Shown here: piece after piece, positions 35,366 to 46,762 of the stretch
How the letters are laid out: every line of letters starts with the position of its first letter
How positions within the stretch are numbered: the stretch's first letter is position 1
From: Sequoia sempervirens
Taxonomy: Eukaryota > Streptophyta > Pinopsida > Cupressales > Cupressaceae
NCBI GenBank assembly: GCA_007258455.2
Contig: VDFB02275654.1
Location: 1 to 64,000, forward strand
Length of the DNA stretch: 64,000 nucleotides
Reading direction: 5' to 3'
Position numbers and translations under genes: made by a program
Notes under the pieces: model-generated
Seen by the model: only the letters and a program-made list of their open reading frames with translations
Databases searched by the model: none
Told to the model about the DNA's origin: nothing

Positions 35366-36045
35366 CTTAGCATGAGATATGTTGAAAGTTTTGGAGCCAA
35401 TAATCTATATTTTGAGTGTTACATCTAATAAGTCTGATCTAATTGATGTTAGATTTTATGCGGACATATATGTTGATCCTTTTGATGTTTTAATGCATGT
35501 ATGAACATATGATGTGTGATGTGAAGATTGTAAATGTGAATATTATCATATCAGTGCAAATTTAAGTTATGAATGTTGAGTAGAAGATTGAAGTGATGCG
35601 AATGTAGAGGAAATCAGTGCATTGAATCTAATTCAGATGAAGTGTGTAAAGTCAATTTTTTGAGCTTCATTGGAATTGTATTTCATGTATATGAAAGATG
35701 TAATTGTAATAATTCAAAATAGGTTGTGAGCCACCATCTCTCTTCTATCTTTTTCTCTATGGATACTGAGTCCACTTGGACAGTGAGTCCATTTGCAATG
35801 AGCACTTCTATAAATATACTAGAACCAGTTATAATATATTTAGAGCTAATCCTTATCATGGTTCTTCCCATTTTGGGTTTTCCACATAAAAATCTTGGTG
35901 TTCATGTGTTATGTGATGTTGTGAATGTTTCATGATTTATTTCTTTATTATAGTTGAATATGCTTCAGTGATTGAATGTTTAATGTTTGAATGGTTTAAG
36001 AGAATACTAATTCAACCCCCCTCTCAATATTTTGGGTGTTCAACA
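35366..36045 (+). repeat. Element B 5' LTR, right piece
   Basis: It continues the LTR after element D: 'cttagcatgagatatg' here corresponds to 'cttggcatgagatatg' at about 52,860 in the 3' LTR. It ends GGGTGTTCAACA. Confidence 0.92.
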
Positions 36046-36063
36046 ATTGGTATCAAATCTTGG
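36046..36063 (+). promoter_or_regulatory. Element B primer-binding site
   Basis: ATTGGTATCAAATCTTGG follows the LTR end. It resembles TTGGTATCAGAGC(TTGG) of the copia elements, with GAGC changed to AATC. A tRNA-iMet-type primer is likely. Confidence 0.65.
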
Positions 36064-36132
36064 TTCCTTTGAAGGAGCTTAACCACTTTGGGAAGGTCTT
36101 GGAGGTTGAACACATGGCTAATAGAATAAATT

Positions 36133-37360
36133 TGTGTAAGGGGGAAATCGAAGGTGTTTAAATGAGATAAATGCAATGAATCGAACCTAATCTAATTCAA
36201 AAAAAGAATCAAGATCTATGCCCATTACTCACAAAATGTAACTATAAAACCAAGAATTTAAGCATGAAATTGACAAAAAGCAATAACAATGAATTCAAAA
36301 TGAAATAGCTTTACCATCACGTGTTGAAGTGTATCTGTATTGACATATGTTGGATTGTTCAATTCAATACGGAGCCTCCATTATGCGTGTGAAAGCTTGA
36401 AGAATGTGTGTGCACTTATCAAAGATGTGTGTTGAAGCTTTGTCAAATGTCGATTAAGATCTTGGCATTACTTCGTTGCTTGAATGATATTGATTCTTTG
36501 ATCCTTTTTGGGAAGAAAGATGTTATATAGAATTTTTGATTTCAAATGAATGCTCTAGATCGTGTAGTGGAATGTCTTGGTCAACGGTCGAAAGATGTTG
36601 AGAGGATTTAGATGGGCATAATCTATGCAAATTGATTACATGATTAGTGTGATTGAAGAAATCTATGTTAAGTGTTCAGTGGAATTGAGGAAATAGGTGG
36701 AGCAATCCATGAAATTGAAGAAATCAATTAGAGTCTTCAATGGGATTGAGGAAATTATGTGGAGCAATTTGTGAAATTGAAGAAAGTGGGTGAGGAAATC
36801 ATGTTGGAGCAATTTTCTCAATCATGAAAGTGGGTGAGGATAATTAATTAATTAGTTCTTTTTGGAGTTGAACGTGCAAATCAAGTTTGACTTTTGTAAA
36901 CAAAGTGGTATTTGTTTGATTTGAATTGTGATGATGTCTTTGAATAATTAAATTCAATTATTCAAATTTTGGAGGGAAAGTGATTTAATTAAACTATTAA
37001 GTATTAATAATTCAATTGATTTAGGGAATAAGGTGAATTAGCGACATAATTAAATAATTGATGTTATTTAATTAATCAAAAGGAACAAAGTTAGATTAGG
37101 ACTTTATTAAATAAATGAAATTTATTTAATTAGTATAAAATGATGAAAAAGTGAATTAATTAAATAATGTAGTATTATTCAATTAATAAAGGAATTTAGG
37201 GTTTTGGATGCAATTGATGTGAAATGTTGATTTGAGGATGAATATTAAATCACTTAATTAATAGATGAATTTATTAAATAATAATGTATTATTTAATCAA
37301 AAGGGTGAGAGTTAGTTAAATAGCATTGTTTTCTAGTCAAGACAATTTTAGGTGTCTAGA
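36133..37360 (-). repeat. Element C LTR, left (3' copy in element orientation)
   Basis: It runs from TGTGTAAGGGGGAAATCG to GGTGTCTAGA on the plus strand. The partner at 45,530-46,762 matches throughout, including the 'ttaattaaataat' rich part. The terminal CA has become GA here. Confidence 0.92.
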
Positions 37361-37375
37361 TTTTCCCCCTCTTTG
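37361..37375 (-). promoter_or_regulatory. Element C polypurine tract
   Basis: On the minus strand CAAAGAGGGGGAAAA ends at the LTR start. It is the strongest purine run near this edge and fixes the element on the minus strand. Confidence 0.7.
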
Positions 37376-40300
37376 ATACAATGTGATTTTGAGCATTGTG
37401 TCAAAGAAAAATCAAAAATTCCTTCTCAAGAGTTTCCCCAATATTCCCCAGAGTTGCCCCAATATGCCCCAGACGAGATAGCATGCATGGTGCCCCCTCG
37501 AGAAATTTGGTGAAAATTTTGGATAATGAACCAAATTTTTTGATCGCTGATGTGATGCGTTTAAGTGCAAGGGCTGGCAGAAGAAATGGTGACAAGAAGA
37601 AAATGTTAATAAGAAGTGAAGAATAGTTGATGTTGTTAGTCATTGATGAATTTGCTTTTACTTTTATGGAGGCTTTGCATCTTTAACAATCCTTATTGAT
37701 GTAGCAAATAGACACGATGCACCAGGGTATTGATGACCAAGGTCGCGTTGTATCCATTGCATGGAATTTGAGTCGACAAAAAAAGAATATTCTTGCTCAT
37801 ACCAAACATATGGAAACTCTATTAGAGTGTATGGGTGAGAAGCTTTAAAACATATCGAACCAATAACACAAGAGGTATTAAGCACCTAATATGCAACCGC
37901 TACACGAAATGCTTCAAAACAACTTCCATACATAGAACAAAGCAAGTATTTGTCGTGGTAGTATAACAAAAATATCCAAAAACATAGCAAACTAAAATGA
38001 TGCTCAATTTCCCTCATCCCTTCCTCTCTAAATCCTTATAGACATCCTCGAGAGATCCTAGGAATGAGTCAATAATGTAAATCAAAAAGATAAGATAACA
38101 AAAAGATAAAACAATGTTGTTATATCACTTGCCATATTTTTTTGGGGGTAGGGCTATTATCTGGTGGTGATCATGTCTATCATAGGAAAGGATCCATTAA
38201 GACATATCTCAGGATGTTGTTGGTGAATTTTCAAAAGATAGGTAATTGATACGTCAACTTTGTCGTTCTCCAATTGTGATCAAATCTTTATGATTATTTG
38301 CTTGAAAGTTTTAACTTTTGATGTTGCTTTGTTTGTTGTTTGTTTCGTCAAAGGGTGAGTGTGACGATTTGTTTATTATGGATGATGTTTTATTGTGGAA
38401 ATGCAATGACAGAGATAGTATTCTTGGAGATTTTCAAATGTTTTTGTGCTTTTTGAAGTTTTGTGCATGTTTTTGAATTTTGTATTTTTTTGTGAATGTT
38501 TTTGGATTTTGCATTTTTTGTGATTTATTTGGACTTTGTATTTTTTGACTAAGTTGAAAGCATGATAGAAACATAAAGGGACTGACCTAAGGCCTCAAGG
38601 GCTAATCAAAGATAATCCTTTCCTACGTTGTATACGTAGAGACCACGTAGTTCGACCAACATTGACTCAAAGCATAACTTTTTTTGGGAGTTAAACAATG
38701 TTGATAACTTGTATTGATATTCCACTTATGTTTCTAGAGGATTTGTTGCGGGAAATATACTAGAACTAGTCATGAGGTTCAATAAAATGTTGATATCTTA
38801 GAGTTTTGAGTGAAGGAATAATCCAAAGTTGTTTTGTTTTTGTTGTTTTTCAGATTTTTTTTTGTTTGATAGTTTTGAAGGTTACCTCGGTAGTGCGTTG
38901 GTGGTACACCTTGTTGTTGGGAAGAATTTTTGTGAAGGTTACCCTGGTAGTGCGTTGGAATTATACCTTGTAGTTGGGATGAATGTCTAGATCACACTAT
39001 GAGTTAGAAGACATAGATCAAGATTTATTCTGAAGCAAGATGTAAGTATTTGCCCCTAGTTTCTAGCAATGATGGATTATCTTGTGATAGGATAGTATGT
39101 TTAGATAGAGTATGCCCTTTTGTACAATGCCTCATGGCTCAGATAATATTGGATAGGATAGGATCAATAATAGTGACCCATGTCAAGATGTTTTCCATAA
39201 GCAAGTGTAAAGTGTACACCAAGCATTTGTCAAGATCAATGTAAGTTGGATTTTGGATAAAAATGGATTGGATTCATTATGGATATGTTGAGATGTTTCC
39301 ACCTAAAATGGTGCGCGTAGATGTTTGATTCTACACATGATGCATGTTTTCTAAGTTTTCACCATGGTACTTGTCCAAAGCGCCACCATAGTGGTTTTCA
39401 CTGGAGGACGATTTTTCTCTTGACTATTTTCTTGATTTTCTTGATGTCACACAAGACACCTATTTACCAGGTTTTTATTATGGTGACAATTTGTTTGCTC
39501 ATGTTGAACCACCTGGTGGTGTTGATGTAGACACTGCTTGTGTTGATATGGTTGTTTTTGTTGTCATGAAGTGCTAATGATATCCTGCTTAGAGGAGTTG
39601 TTTTGCTAAAATACGAGTGCTTGAGTGTAACCTTTGGAAATTCTTGTCTTCTTTGTCAATACCAAAGTTAACCTTACCTTGACGTGCACACCGTGATAGA
39701 GTTCCCTTAGAATCCTTATGATAAAGAGTTTCTACCAACACATGATCAATGCGAGGGTTTGATATCATGGATGGTAAATGAGTTGAGGGATATGATATTT
39801 AGATGGATTGGTCGACAATTTGGAACCCTTTTTTTTTCCAAACTTGGGATGATGAGCAACGATGGGTGGATATGGAGATTTGCTTGGGACCAACTTCTTG
39901 ATATACCTTGTAGGTTGATATTGAAGTTTTCTTTTGCATCATTGGACTTTTTTGATGGATGAACTTCCCTTTTTTATTTTTCCCCATAGTTTCTTTGACT
40001 AATGGAGTTTGATAGGGATGATTTTCTTTCTTTTGCTTTTGTATCCATTTGAATTTTGCTTGTCTATTTTGTTTTACCAATTATTTTGCTTCAATGACTT
40101 GTTCCTTTCTTTGATATAGCTTTTTCCCTTATTGTTGGTCTCAATTAGAGGGTGTAAAAATACATGGATGATGATTCATGATATGGCTAGTTGTTGCATT
40201 GGTAGTGGTTTTATCATAAGGACCCTTTGTGCTCCCTACATTGGTGTTTGCATTAGATAAAGTTTCCCTTGATATTATAGAGGTATCACTTATATGTTTA

Positions 40301-40400
40301 GCTTCCTTAATTTCTAAATAACCAAAACCTTGATTCTTAGGAGTGCCAATAATCTGCATTGGTTCTAGGATACCCTATTCATGTTGGCCTAATCCTTTCC
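37376..40400 (-). other. Element C interior without recognisable coding sequence
   Basis: Short frames only, none with a known domain. It contains two 21-bp copies of a 'ccccaatat' unit (37,433-37,474), a T/G-rich block with three loose repeats of 'tttttgtgaatgtttttgga' (38,440-38,550), and a 56-bp direct repeat at 38,878-38,985. A pol region would be expected here in an autonomous element. Confidence 0.45.
38878..38985. repeat. Two 56-bp tandem copies
   Basis: 'gaaggttacctcggtagtgc' at 38,878 and 'gaaggttaccctggtagtgc' at 38,934 begin two units that continue with gttgg...taccttgt(t/a)gttggga. Confidence 0.7.
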
Positions 40401-41535
40401 CTTGATAATTCATCTATTGAAATATTTTATTTACAATAGGATATAATTTTCCTTGGAAACAAGGTGCTAATCCTTCTCTGCTCTATTTTGGATCTTCAAA
40501 AGTGATAGATTCTTCATTGGTAAGATAGCTTGCTCTAACAAAGGTAAGTGATCCAAGTTTATAAGTGATAGGTTCCTCAATATGTGGGATAACCTCCTGA
40601 TTGGTATCTTCGAATTGATCCTGTGAAATATCAGATTTTGATGGTTATTCAATATATATCGGTGCTTCTTTGACTATTGTATACCCAGTGCTCTACTGCT
40701 CAAGAGTGTTTCTTTGACTGTTGTAAGGGTCTTCCTCATGATCAATTTCTACTATGTCTATAGATAATGTTATGCCTTGATCATGTGTAGAGATGTTAAG
40801 AGTAGGTGACTCTTGTTCCTTGGTAATGATATAAAGAGTATAAGACTCTTGTTTTGGATGAAGATCATCTACATGTCCATTAGGAGTAAGCATCTCATAG
40901 GTAGATGTATGTTCGCTTGGTATATGGATTTGTTCTTCTTTTGGAAAACATTGGGCGTTTTGGAAGATACTTGCCAAGTCATCATAATATTTTGATGATA
41001 GTGATTCTTAATCTTGACTCTATGTGGTGTTATCTTTGATATGCTTTGGTTCGTCCTCTTGACATGGATAAATTTCAAAGAATAGATTTTTTGTAAAGGA
41101 TCCTTGGATTTCCTCAAAATGTGGACATATAGGTGATAGCTCTTGGCTTAGATTTTCTACATTGGGTATAAGTGTTGGATTAAGAGTGTCTTCTTCATCA
41201 ATATGTATTGTCATGAAATTGTATGATGTCAATATATGTTGTACTGGATCATTGCTATACTTTGGTGATTGATTTTGATCATGCTTGGGAATAACTTCTT
41301 GATTCGTGTCCTTTTGCTCATTGGATGATGTAGAGATATTGTCAACATGATCAGTGGTAGATAGATCTTGATCGTTGTTTTCAACTTTTGAGATATTGTC
41401 AATGTTATCATCAATAGATGGCTCTTGATCATTATCTTCCATTTGAGGTAGAGATATTGTTTGTGTTTTCATTGGTAGATGGCTCTTGATCTTTGTTTTC
41501 AACTTTTGAGGTTGAGATATTGTTAATGGTATCAT
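40400..41535 (-). pseudogene. Element C acidic, repetitive frame downstream of gag
   Basis: The minus strand is open for 171 residues (41,535-41,020) and continues in pieces to about 40,400. The peptide is rich in D, E, N, Q, S and I and contains loosely repeated units such as NDQEPSIDDNIDNIS followed by NNDQDLSTTDHVDNIS. It has no recognised domain. It lies where protease would follow gag and may be a low-complexity extension of gag. Confidence 0.45.
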
Positions 41536-41559
41536 CGATAGTGGTTGAACCTTGAATGT

Positions 41560-42830
41560 TGTCTTTAATAGCTATTTATTTTTTATCAATAAGGTCTTGG
41601 ATGATATTTTTGAGTTCTATGCATTTTTTGTTGTGTGACCCTTGATTTTGTGGAACTCACATTGTTCGTACTCATTATACCAAGGGAGTTGAAAGTTTGG
41701 TTCACCATAAGTTGGACTGTCATTGATTTTATTAAGGTCCTATTGTACTATTTTGTGCATGATTACCTCTAAAGTCTCTCCCAAAGGGGTGAATTTCCTT
41801 CTTGGTTGGTAATATTTCCTATGTGGCCTCTCTTGATTGTTCTGCTCTTGATTTTTCTATCGGTTGTTCAATTGATTGTTTTGGTAACTGAGTTGATTGT
41901 TATTTTGTAACTACAAGGTTATATCGTCAGTAGATGTGTTCATTTAGTTTGAAAGGATGTTATAACCTTGTTGTTTGATGATGTTTGTTTGATCATAGGT
42001 GGGTTTTTGTGAAGGCGTGGACCCTTGAGAACCATGTTGTGTATAAGGAAGGCTAAGTCCTTTTCGTGTGTTGTAGTTACCTTGAGGGTGGGGTGAACCT
42101 TGATATTAAACTTGAGGAATCCTTTGATCTTGAGTTTGAGGTGTGCCTTGATGTTGTGGAACTCCTTGATACTGTATTTGAGGTACATCTTGGTGTTGTG
42201 GAACTCCTTGATATTAAGATTGACGTGCATCTTGATATTGCATTTGAGGTACACCTTGGTGTTGTGGATTTTGTTATGGCATTTGATGTTGTTGATTCAC
42301 TTGATGTTGTGGAAATAGACTTTGTTGTTGATATGAATCAATGTTTTGATGATGTTGGAAATGTTGTTGATGTGGATATTGAGATGTTTGAGGATGTGTG
42401 TTTGTTTTTTATTGGGGGTTTTGAATGAAGGAAGATCCATATTGATTTTGCATAACATTAGGATCCTGATTTTGTTGTTGTAACCCTTGTTGATATTGTG
42501 CATTGTATGAAGGATCATAGGATGGGGGTTGTTGGTATGAGGTGTCTTGATGTTGAACATTTTGTTGATGATATGAATTTGTGTCTTGAGGATTCTCAAG
42601 ATGTTGATATTGTGATTCACTCTTTTGGTGGTGCCCAAAGAATTGTTGAAAAAGTTATCCAATTTTATTTTCAAGTGCATTTAGGGCAAGTTGATGTTAT
42701 AGATTTTGATCTTAACGGTGATTTTAAAACCCTTGATGTTATTGTGACCCTTGATAAGAGTGATTCGGTTAATAGATTGATGTCCCCATGGATGAGATTT
42801 TGTTTTGGTGAAATGATGTATGAAAAGTGA
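41560..42830 (-). pseudogene. Element C gag, C-terminal half (Tat/Ogre-like)
   Basis: Minus-strand blocks in order: a glutamine-rich repeat (42,290-42,115), a KYYQPRRKFTPLGETLEVIM block near 41,790, PWYNEYEQCEFHKIKGHTTKN near 41,640 in two adjoining parts, then after a one-base shift CIELKNIIQDLIDKK. The C-x2-H-x4-H pattern followed by 'C.ELK..IQDLID' is characteristic of gag in Tat/Ogre-type gypsy elements, where it precedes the protease. At least three stops and a frameshift are present. Confidence 0.75.
42115..42290 (-). repeat. 42-bp coding repeat (YQGVPQHQ-type) in element C gag
   Basis: On the minus strand, a 14-codon unit recurs at least three times with the residues YQGVPQHQ(G/D)VPQ(I/M)Q. 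One copy is changed to YQDARQS. This is a glutamine/proline-rich minisatellite inside gag. Copy-number change is expected between family members. Confidence 0.75.
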
Positions 42831-42999
42831 TGTGGGGTGTTTGGTTTCCTAATGGTGAAAGCTTTAACAAATTTTTGGATTTGTTTATGATTTTCACCAA
42901 AAAATAAGGCAACTGTGACAAACTTTGGGTTAACTACGGTAGAATTTTGGGCAGCTACTGTAGAGTTTAGGGAAAAAGCATTAAAAATTTACAAGTGTG

Positions 43000-44740
43000 C
43001 AAATTTCAATGTCAACAATAGTAGAGGGGTGCAACTGTGTCAATGATGAAGTGCAAATATGTTCCAATTTGTCAAAAGTGGCAAAGAAAGCCAATAATAG
43101 TGGCCAAATTGGAAAATGAGATAGGAATCTTGTCCACTGCGGAAAATTTTAGGACAAGTGCGGAAATGAATTGTAGAAGTGGCCTATGTATTTTTGATAC
43201 TATGTAATCAGTGAGAGAAAAAGTGCAAATTCTATCAAAAGCATTGGTTTTTGGGTCGACTATGGTAGAAATAATGTTAACTGCACAAGAATTATATGTC
43301 AAAAGCATTAAAATTTTGAAAATGTGTAGATTTTAGAGTCAACTACGTAAAGGGGTGCAACTATGGTGAATTTTTACCAGTGACTGTTTGCAGATAGAGA
43401 GAAAAAGTATTGGATTTTTTTGAAACCATGGCAGAAAATGAGTCAATTGCGATAGAATTTTGTGTAAAAGCGGCCTCTATATAATTTTTTTCCAATTTAA
43501 GAAAATTTTCTCCAAATATTTGCAAGTTTGAGCATGTTTTTCTTCAATTTCTCTATGGTTGAAGTATGGAAAGTGGTACAACAGTATTTGATTGACTCAA
43601 AAAGCATACACTTGTGTGACCTACATGTCTATGGCTTTCAGTTGTAAAATCATGACACCCAAGCCATAGTTTTCAACATTCACTTTGAGCCAATGTAGCC
43701 TAAAATTAAAGCCTGAATATTCAAAAACCTTTAAGGAGATCCTTAAGGAGTGCAAATATAGGGCTTCTCTTAAAAGCATACACTAAGTCAAAGGGTTTGT
43801 GATTTTGATAAACATGTTGAGTGTTTGTTTTGACGTGTTTATTTTAATTCAAGCACAATATTTGATGTCTAAATTTATTTTGAATGTTTTGGAAAGTTTT
43901 GCATAAACAAACATCACAATCCTAGAGATAGAAACCATCCTTTTAGGTAGGATTTCCTCATGCCCCAAAGGGATGATTTTACATGCAACTTATGGCGCGG
44001 GCCTGAAGTCGAACATGGCAAATAACTTCTCGGAAGTAAATTTTGATGCACCACTTTCAAAGAATATTCTTGGATGAAAAGAAGTGGCTTCTACAACATT
44101 GTTTCTTAGTCATGTTTTAGGATAACAAGTGTCTATACATGTAGCGATTCACTCAATTAAGAGGCCTCCTAGCCCTTGTAGGTTTTTACATATCACACAA
44201 ATACTGAGGGAGACATTTTCCAGTATAGAGCATCTACACCAGGTGAGTGATGAACTTTCCTCACACCCACAATAATTTATATAGTGGACCAAAACAAAGT
44301 ACCGCTTGGGTCGTTCCCTCTCACAAGTTGGGAGGCAAGCCCTCTAAAGGTAAAAAAAAGAAAGTGTGAAACTCAAGATGCTTTTCGTCACCCAAGATCG
44401 CCAAAAGGCATGAGGGGAGAGGATAGACACCTAGTTTTCCAAACACAACAAACACGGTAGATAATTCATTGCAATGTTCATTTTAAGTGTCTCGAATAAA
44501 AGAGGCTATCCAAAATGAAATTTTGAGCAAGATAGCAATGGTTCTTTTTAAAGCATCCAATAGAAGTGTTCTAGATATCAATCAATAAGATAAAAAAAAG
44601 GTGCAAGACAAAAATTGATTTTTTCATTTTAAGCCCAAAATTAAGTGTTTCTTTAAAGCCTTGTCTTAATGGTCAACAAAATAAATCACGCATTCATCAA
44701 CAAAAAGAAAGTGTCGGTAAACAAAAGTAAACATTTTTTA
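43000..44740. other. Element C leader, no gene seen
   Basis: This is the untranslated or N-terminal gag side of element C on the minus strand. It holds recurring phrases such as 'gcaactatggtga', 'gtcaactacg' and 'agtgcaaat' at irregular spacing, and no convincing frame. Confidence 0.4.
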
Positions 44741-44764
44741 GAGCATCAAAATAAATTGTTTGTT

Positions 44765-44990
44765 TGTGGGGTTCTTTTTATGCACCAAATTGAAAGGATT
44801 TGCTAAGCTAGAAAGCTTTGAAATGTTCATTTTAGAGCACCAATTGAAAGCATTTGGATTGTGGAGTTCTTTTTATGCACCAAATTGAAAGTATTTGCTA
44901 AGCTCGAAAGCTTTGAAACATTTTTTTTTAGAGCACCAATTGAAACATTTGGATTGTGGGGTTCTTTTTATGCACCAATTTAAAGTTTTC
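44765..44990. repeat. 95-bp tandem repeat, about 2.4 copies
   Basis: Units start at 44,765, 44,860 and 44,955 with 'tgtggggttctttttatgca' (second copy 'tgtggag'). Each full unit contains 'ctaagct(a/c)gaaagctttgaaa' and 'agagcaccaattgaaa'. It lies in the leader of element C. Confidence 0.8.
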
Positions 44991-45278
44991 TAACTACAAA
45001 AGCTTTGAAAAACTAAAAGCTTCAACCGTTCACCTTCTCTACAATAAACATATTAATTGTTCTTGGATAAATACATGTTATACTTCTACAAATCCTACAT
45101 AAATAACATTAGCACCTATCAAACATCCAAATCAAATGATTGTAAATGTTAAAAATCAAAAATTGACTTGCAAATTTTGGATAAAATCTCATAGAGAAAA
45201 AGTGAAAATTTCAAGCAAAAGCGGCCCTATTAGGAGCAACTACGCTTGAAAAATTCAAGTGTGGCCTCTATGTTTTTT

Positions 45279-45391
45279 GCAAAAGCACATGAAAAAGTCA
45301 AGTGTGCACCTATTATTTTTGTAAAAGTGCATGAAAAAGTCAAGTGTGTGCCTATTATTTTTGCAAAAGCACATGAAAAAGTCAAGTGCGC
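45279..45391. repeat. 42-bp tandem repeat, 2.7 copies
   Basis: Units start at 45,279, 45,321 and 45,363 with 'gcaaaagcacatgaaaaagt' (second copy 'gtaaaagtgcat'). They continue 'caagtgtg(c/t)(a/g)cctattattttt'. The open frame across it on the plus strand is a by-product of the period being a multiple of three. Confidence 0.82.
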
Positions 45392-45507
45392 AAAAAAAAA
45401 TCAAGTGCACAAAATTTCTGTAGCTTCTGCATGAAATTTTTTTTAGTGCACTTCCAGAACCTACAACTTCAAAATTAACTCATAAAACAATTAGTGCTAA
45501 GGACCGT

Positions 45508-45527
45508 GGTCCCACCGGGCATGCCAG
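45508..45527 (-). promoter_or_regulatory. Element C primer-binding site
   Basis: On the minus strand TGGCATGCCCGGTGGGACC begins three bases after the LTR end. It is unlike the tRNA-iMet site of the other elements. I cannot name the tRNA with confidence. Confidence 0.6.
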
Positions 45528-45529
45528 AA

Positions 45530-46762
45530 TGTGTATGGGGGAAATCGATGGTGTTTAAACGAGATAAATGCAATGAATCAAACCTAATCTAATTCAAAAC
45601 AAGAATCAAGATCTATGCCCATTACTCACGAAATGTAACTATAAAACCAAGAATTCAAGAATGAAATTGACAAAAAGCAATAACATTGAATTCAAAATGA
45701 AATAGATTTACCATCCTGTGTCGAAGTGTATCCATATTGACATATGTTGCATTGTTCAATTCAATACGAAGCCTCCATTGTGCATGCGAAAGCTTGAAGA
45801 ACGTGTGTGTGTTGATCGAAGATGTGGGTTGAAGCTTTTTCAAATGTCAATTAAGATCTTGGAATTACTTTGTTGCTTGAATGATATTGATTCTTTGATC
45901 CTTTTTGAGAAGAAAGATGTTTGTTATATAGAATTTATGATTTTGAATGAACGCTTTGGATCGTGTAGTAGATTATTTTGATCGATGGTCGAAAGATGTT
46001 GAGAGGATTTAGATGGGAATAATCTATGCAAATTGATTACATGATTGATGTGATTGAAGAAATCTTTGTTGAGTGTTCAGTCGAATTGAGGAAATAGGTG
46101 GAGCAATTCATGAAATTAAAGAAAGCTATTTGAGTCTTCAATGGGATTGAGGAAATTATGTGGAGCAATTTATGAAATTGAAGAAAGTAGGTGAGGAAAT
46201 CATGTTGGAGCAATTTGCTCAATCATGAAAGTGGGTGGGGATAATTAATTAATTATTCATTTTTGGAGTTACACATGCAAATCAAGTTTAAATTTTGTAA
46301 ACAAAGTGGTATTTGTTTGATTTGAATTTTGATGATGTCTTTGAATAATTAAATTCAATTATTCAAATTTTGGAGGGAAAGTGATTTAATTAAACTATTA
46401 AGTATTAATAATTCAATTGACTTAGCGAATAAGGTGAATGAGCGACATAATTAAATAATTGATGTTATTTAATTAATCAAGAGGAACAAAGTTAGATTAG
46501 GACTTTATTAAATAAATGAAATTTATTTAATTAGTCAAAAATGGTGAAAGAGTGAATTAATTAAATAATGTAGTATTATTCAATTAATAGAGGAATTTAG
46601 GGTTTTGGATGCAATTGATGTGAAATGTTGATTTGAGGATGAATAGTGTTAAATCACTTAATTAATAGATGAATATTAAATAATAATGTATTATTTAATC
46701 AGAAGGGTGAGATTTAGTTAAATAGTGTTGTTTTCCAGTCAGGACAATTTTAGGTGTCTACA
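45530..46762 (-). repeat. Element C LTR, right (5' copy in element orientation)
   Basis: It runs from TGTGTATGGGGGAAATCG to GGTGTCTACA on the plus strand, 1,233 bp. On the minus strand it starts TGTAGACACC. Confidence 0.92.

Larger units (their letters stand above)
36133..46762 (-). mobile_element. Element C: large minus-strand Tat-like LTR element with gag and no recognisable pol
   Basis: LTRs are at 36,133-37,360 and 45,530-46,762 (about 1.23 kb). Orientation follows from the primer site (minus strand, TGGCATGCCCGGTGGGACC, next to the right LTR) and the purine tract (minus strand AAAGAGGGGGAAAA, next to the left LTR). On the minus strand the LTR runs TGTAGACACC...TACACA. AATTT straddles both outer edges; which bases belong to LTR or target is ambiguous. 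The 8.2-kb interior has a gag C-terminal half, an acidic frame and several tandem repeats. No protease, RT, RNase H or integrase motif was found. Confidence 0.82.

Noticed and set aside
42066..42428. Open frame of 120 codons on the plus strand, rich in D, V and L
   Set aside because: It is the antisense shadow of the glutamine/proline-rich repeat in element C gag. Element C's primer site and polypurine tract place its genes on the minus strand.
44765..45391. CRISPR array
   Set aside because: Repeats are directly adjacent with no unique spacers, the host is a plant, and the arrays lie inside an LTR element.
45246..45434. 62-codon plus-strand frame with repeated AHEKVKC units
   Set aside because: Created by the 42-bp tandem repeat, whose period is a multiple of three. 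It lies antisense in the leader of element C, with no start context or domain.
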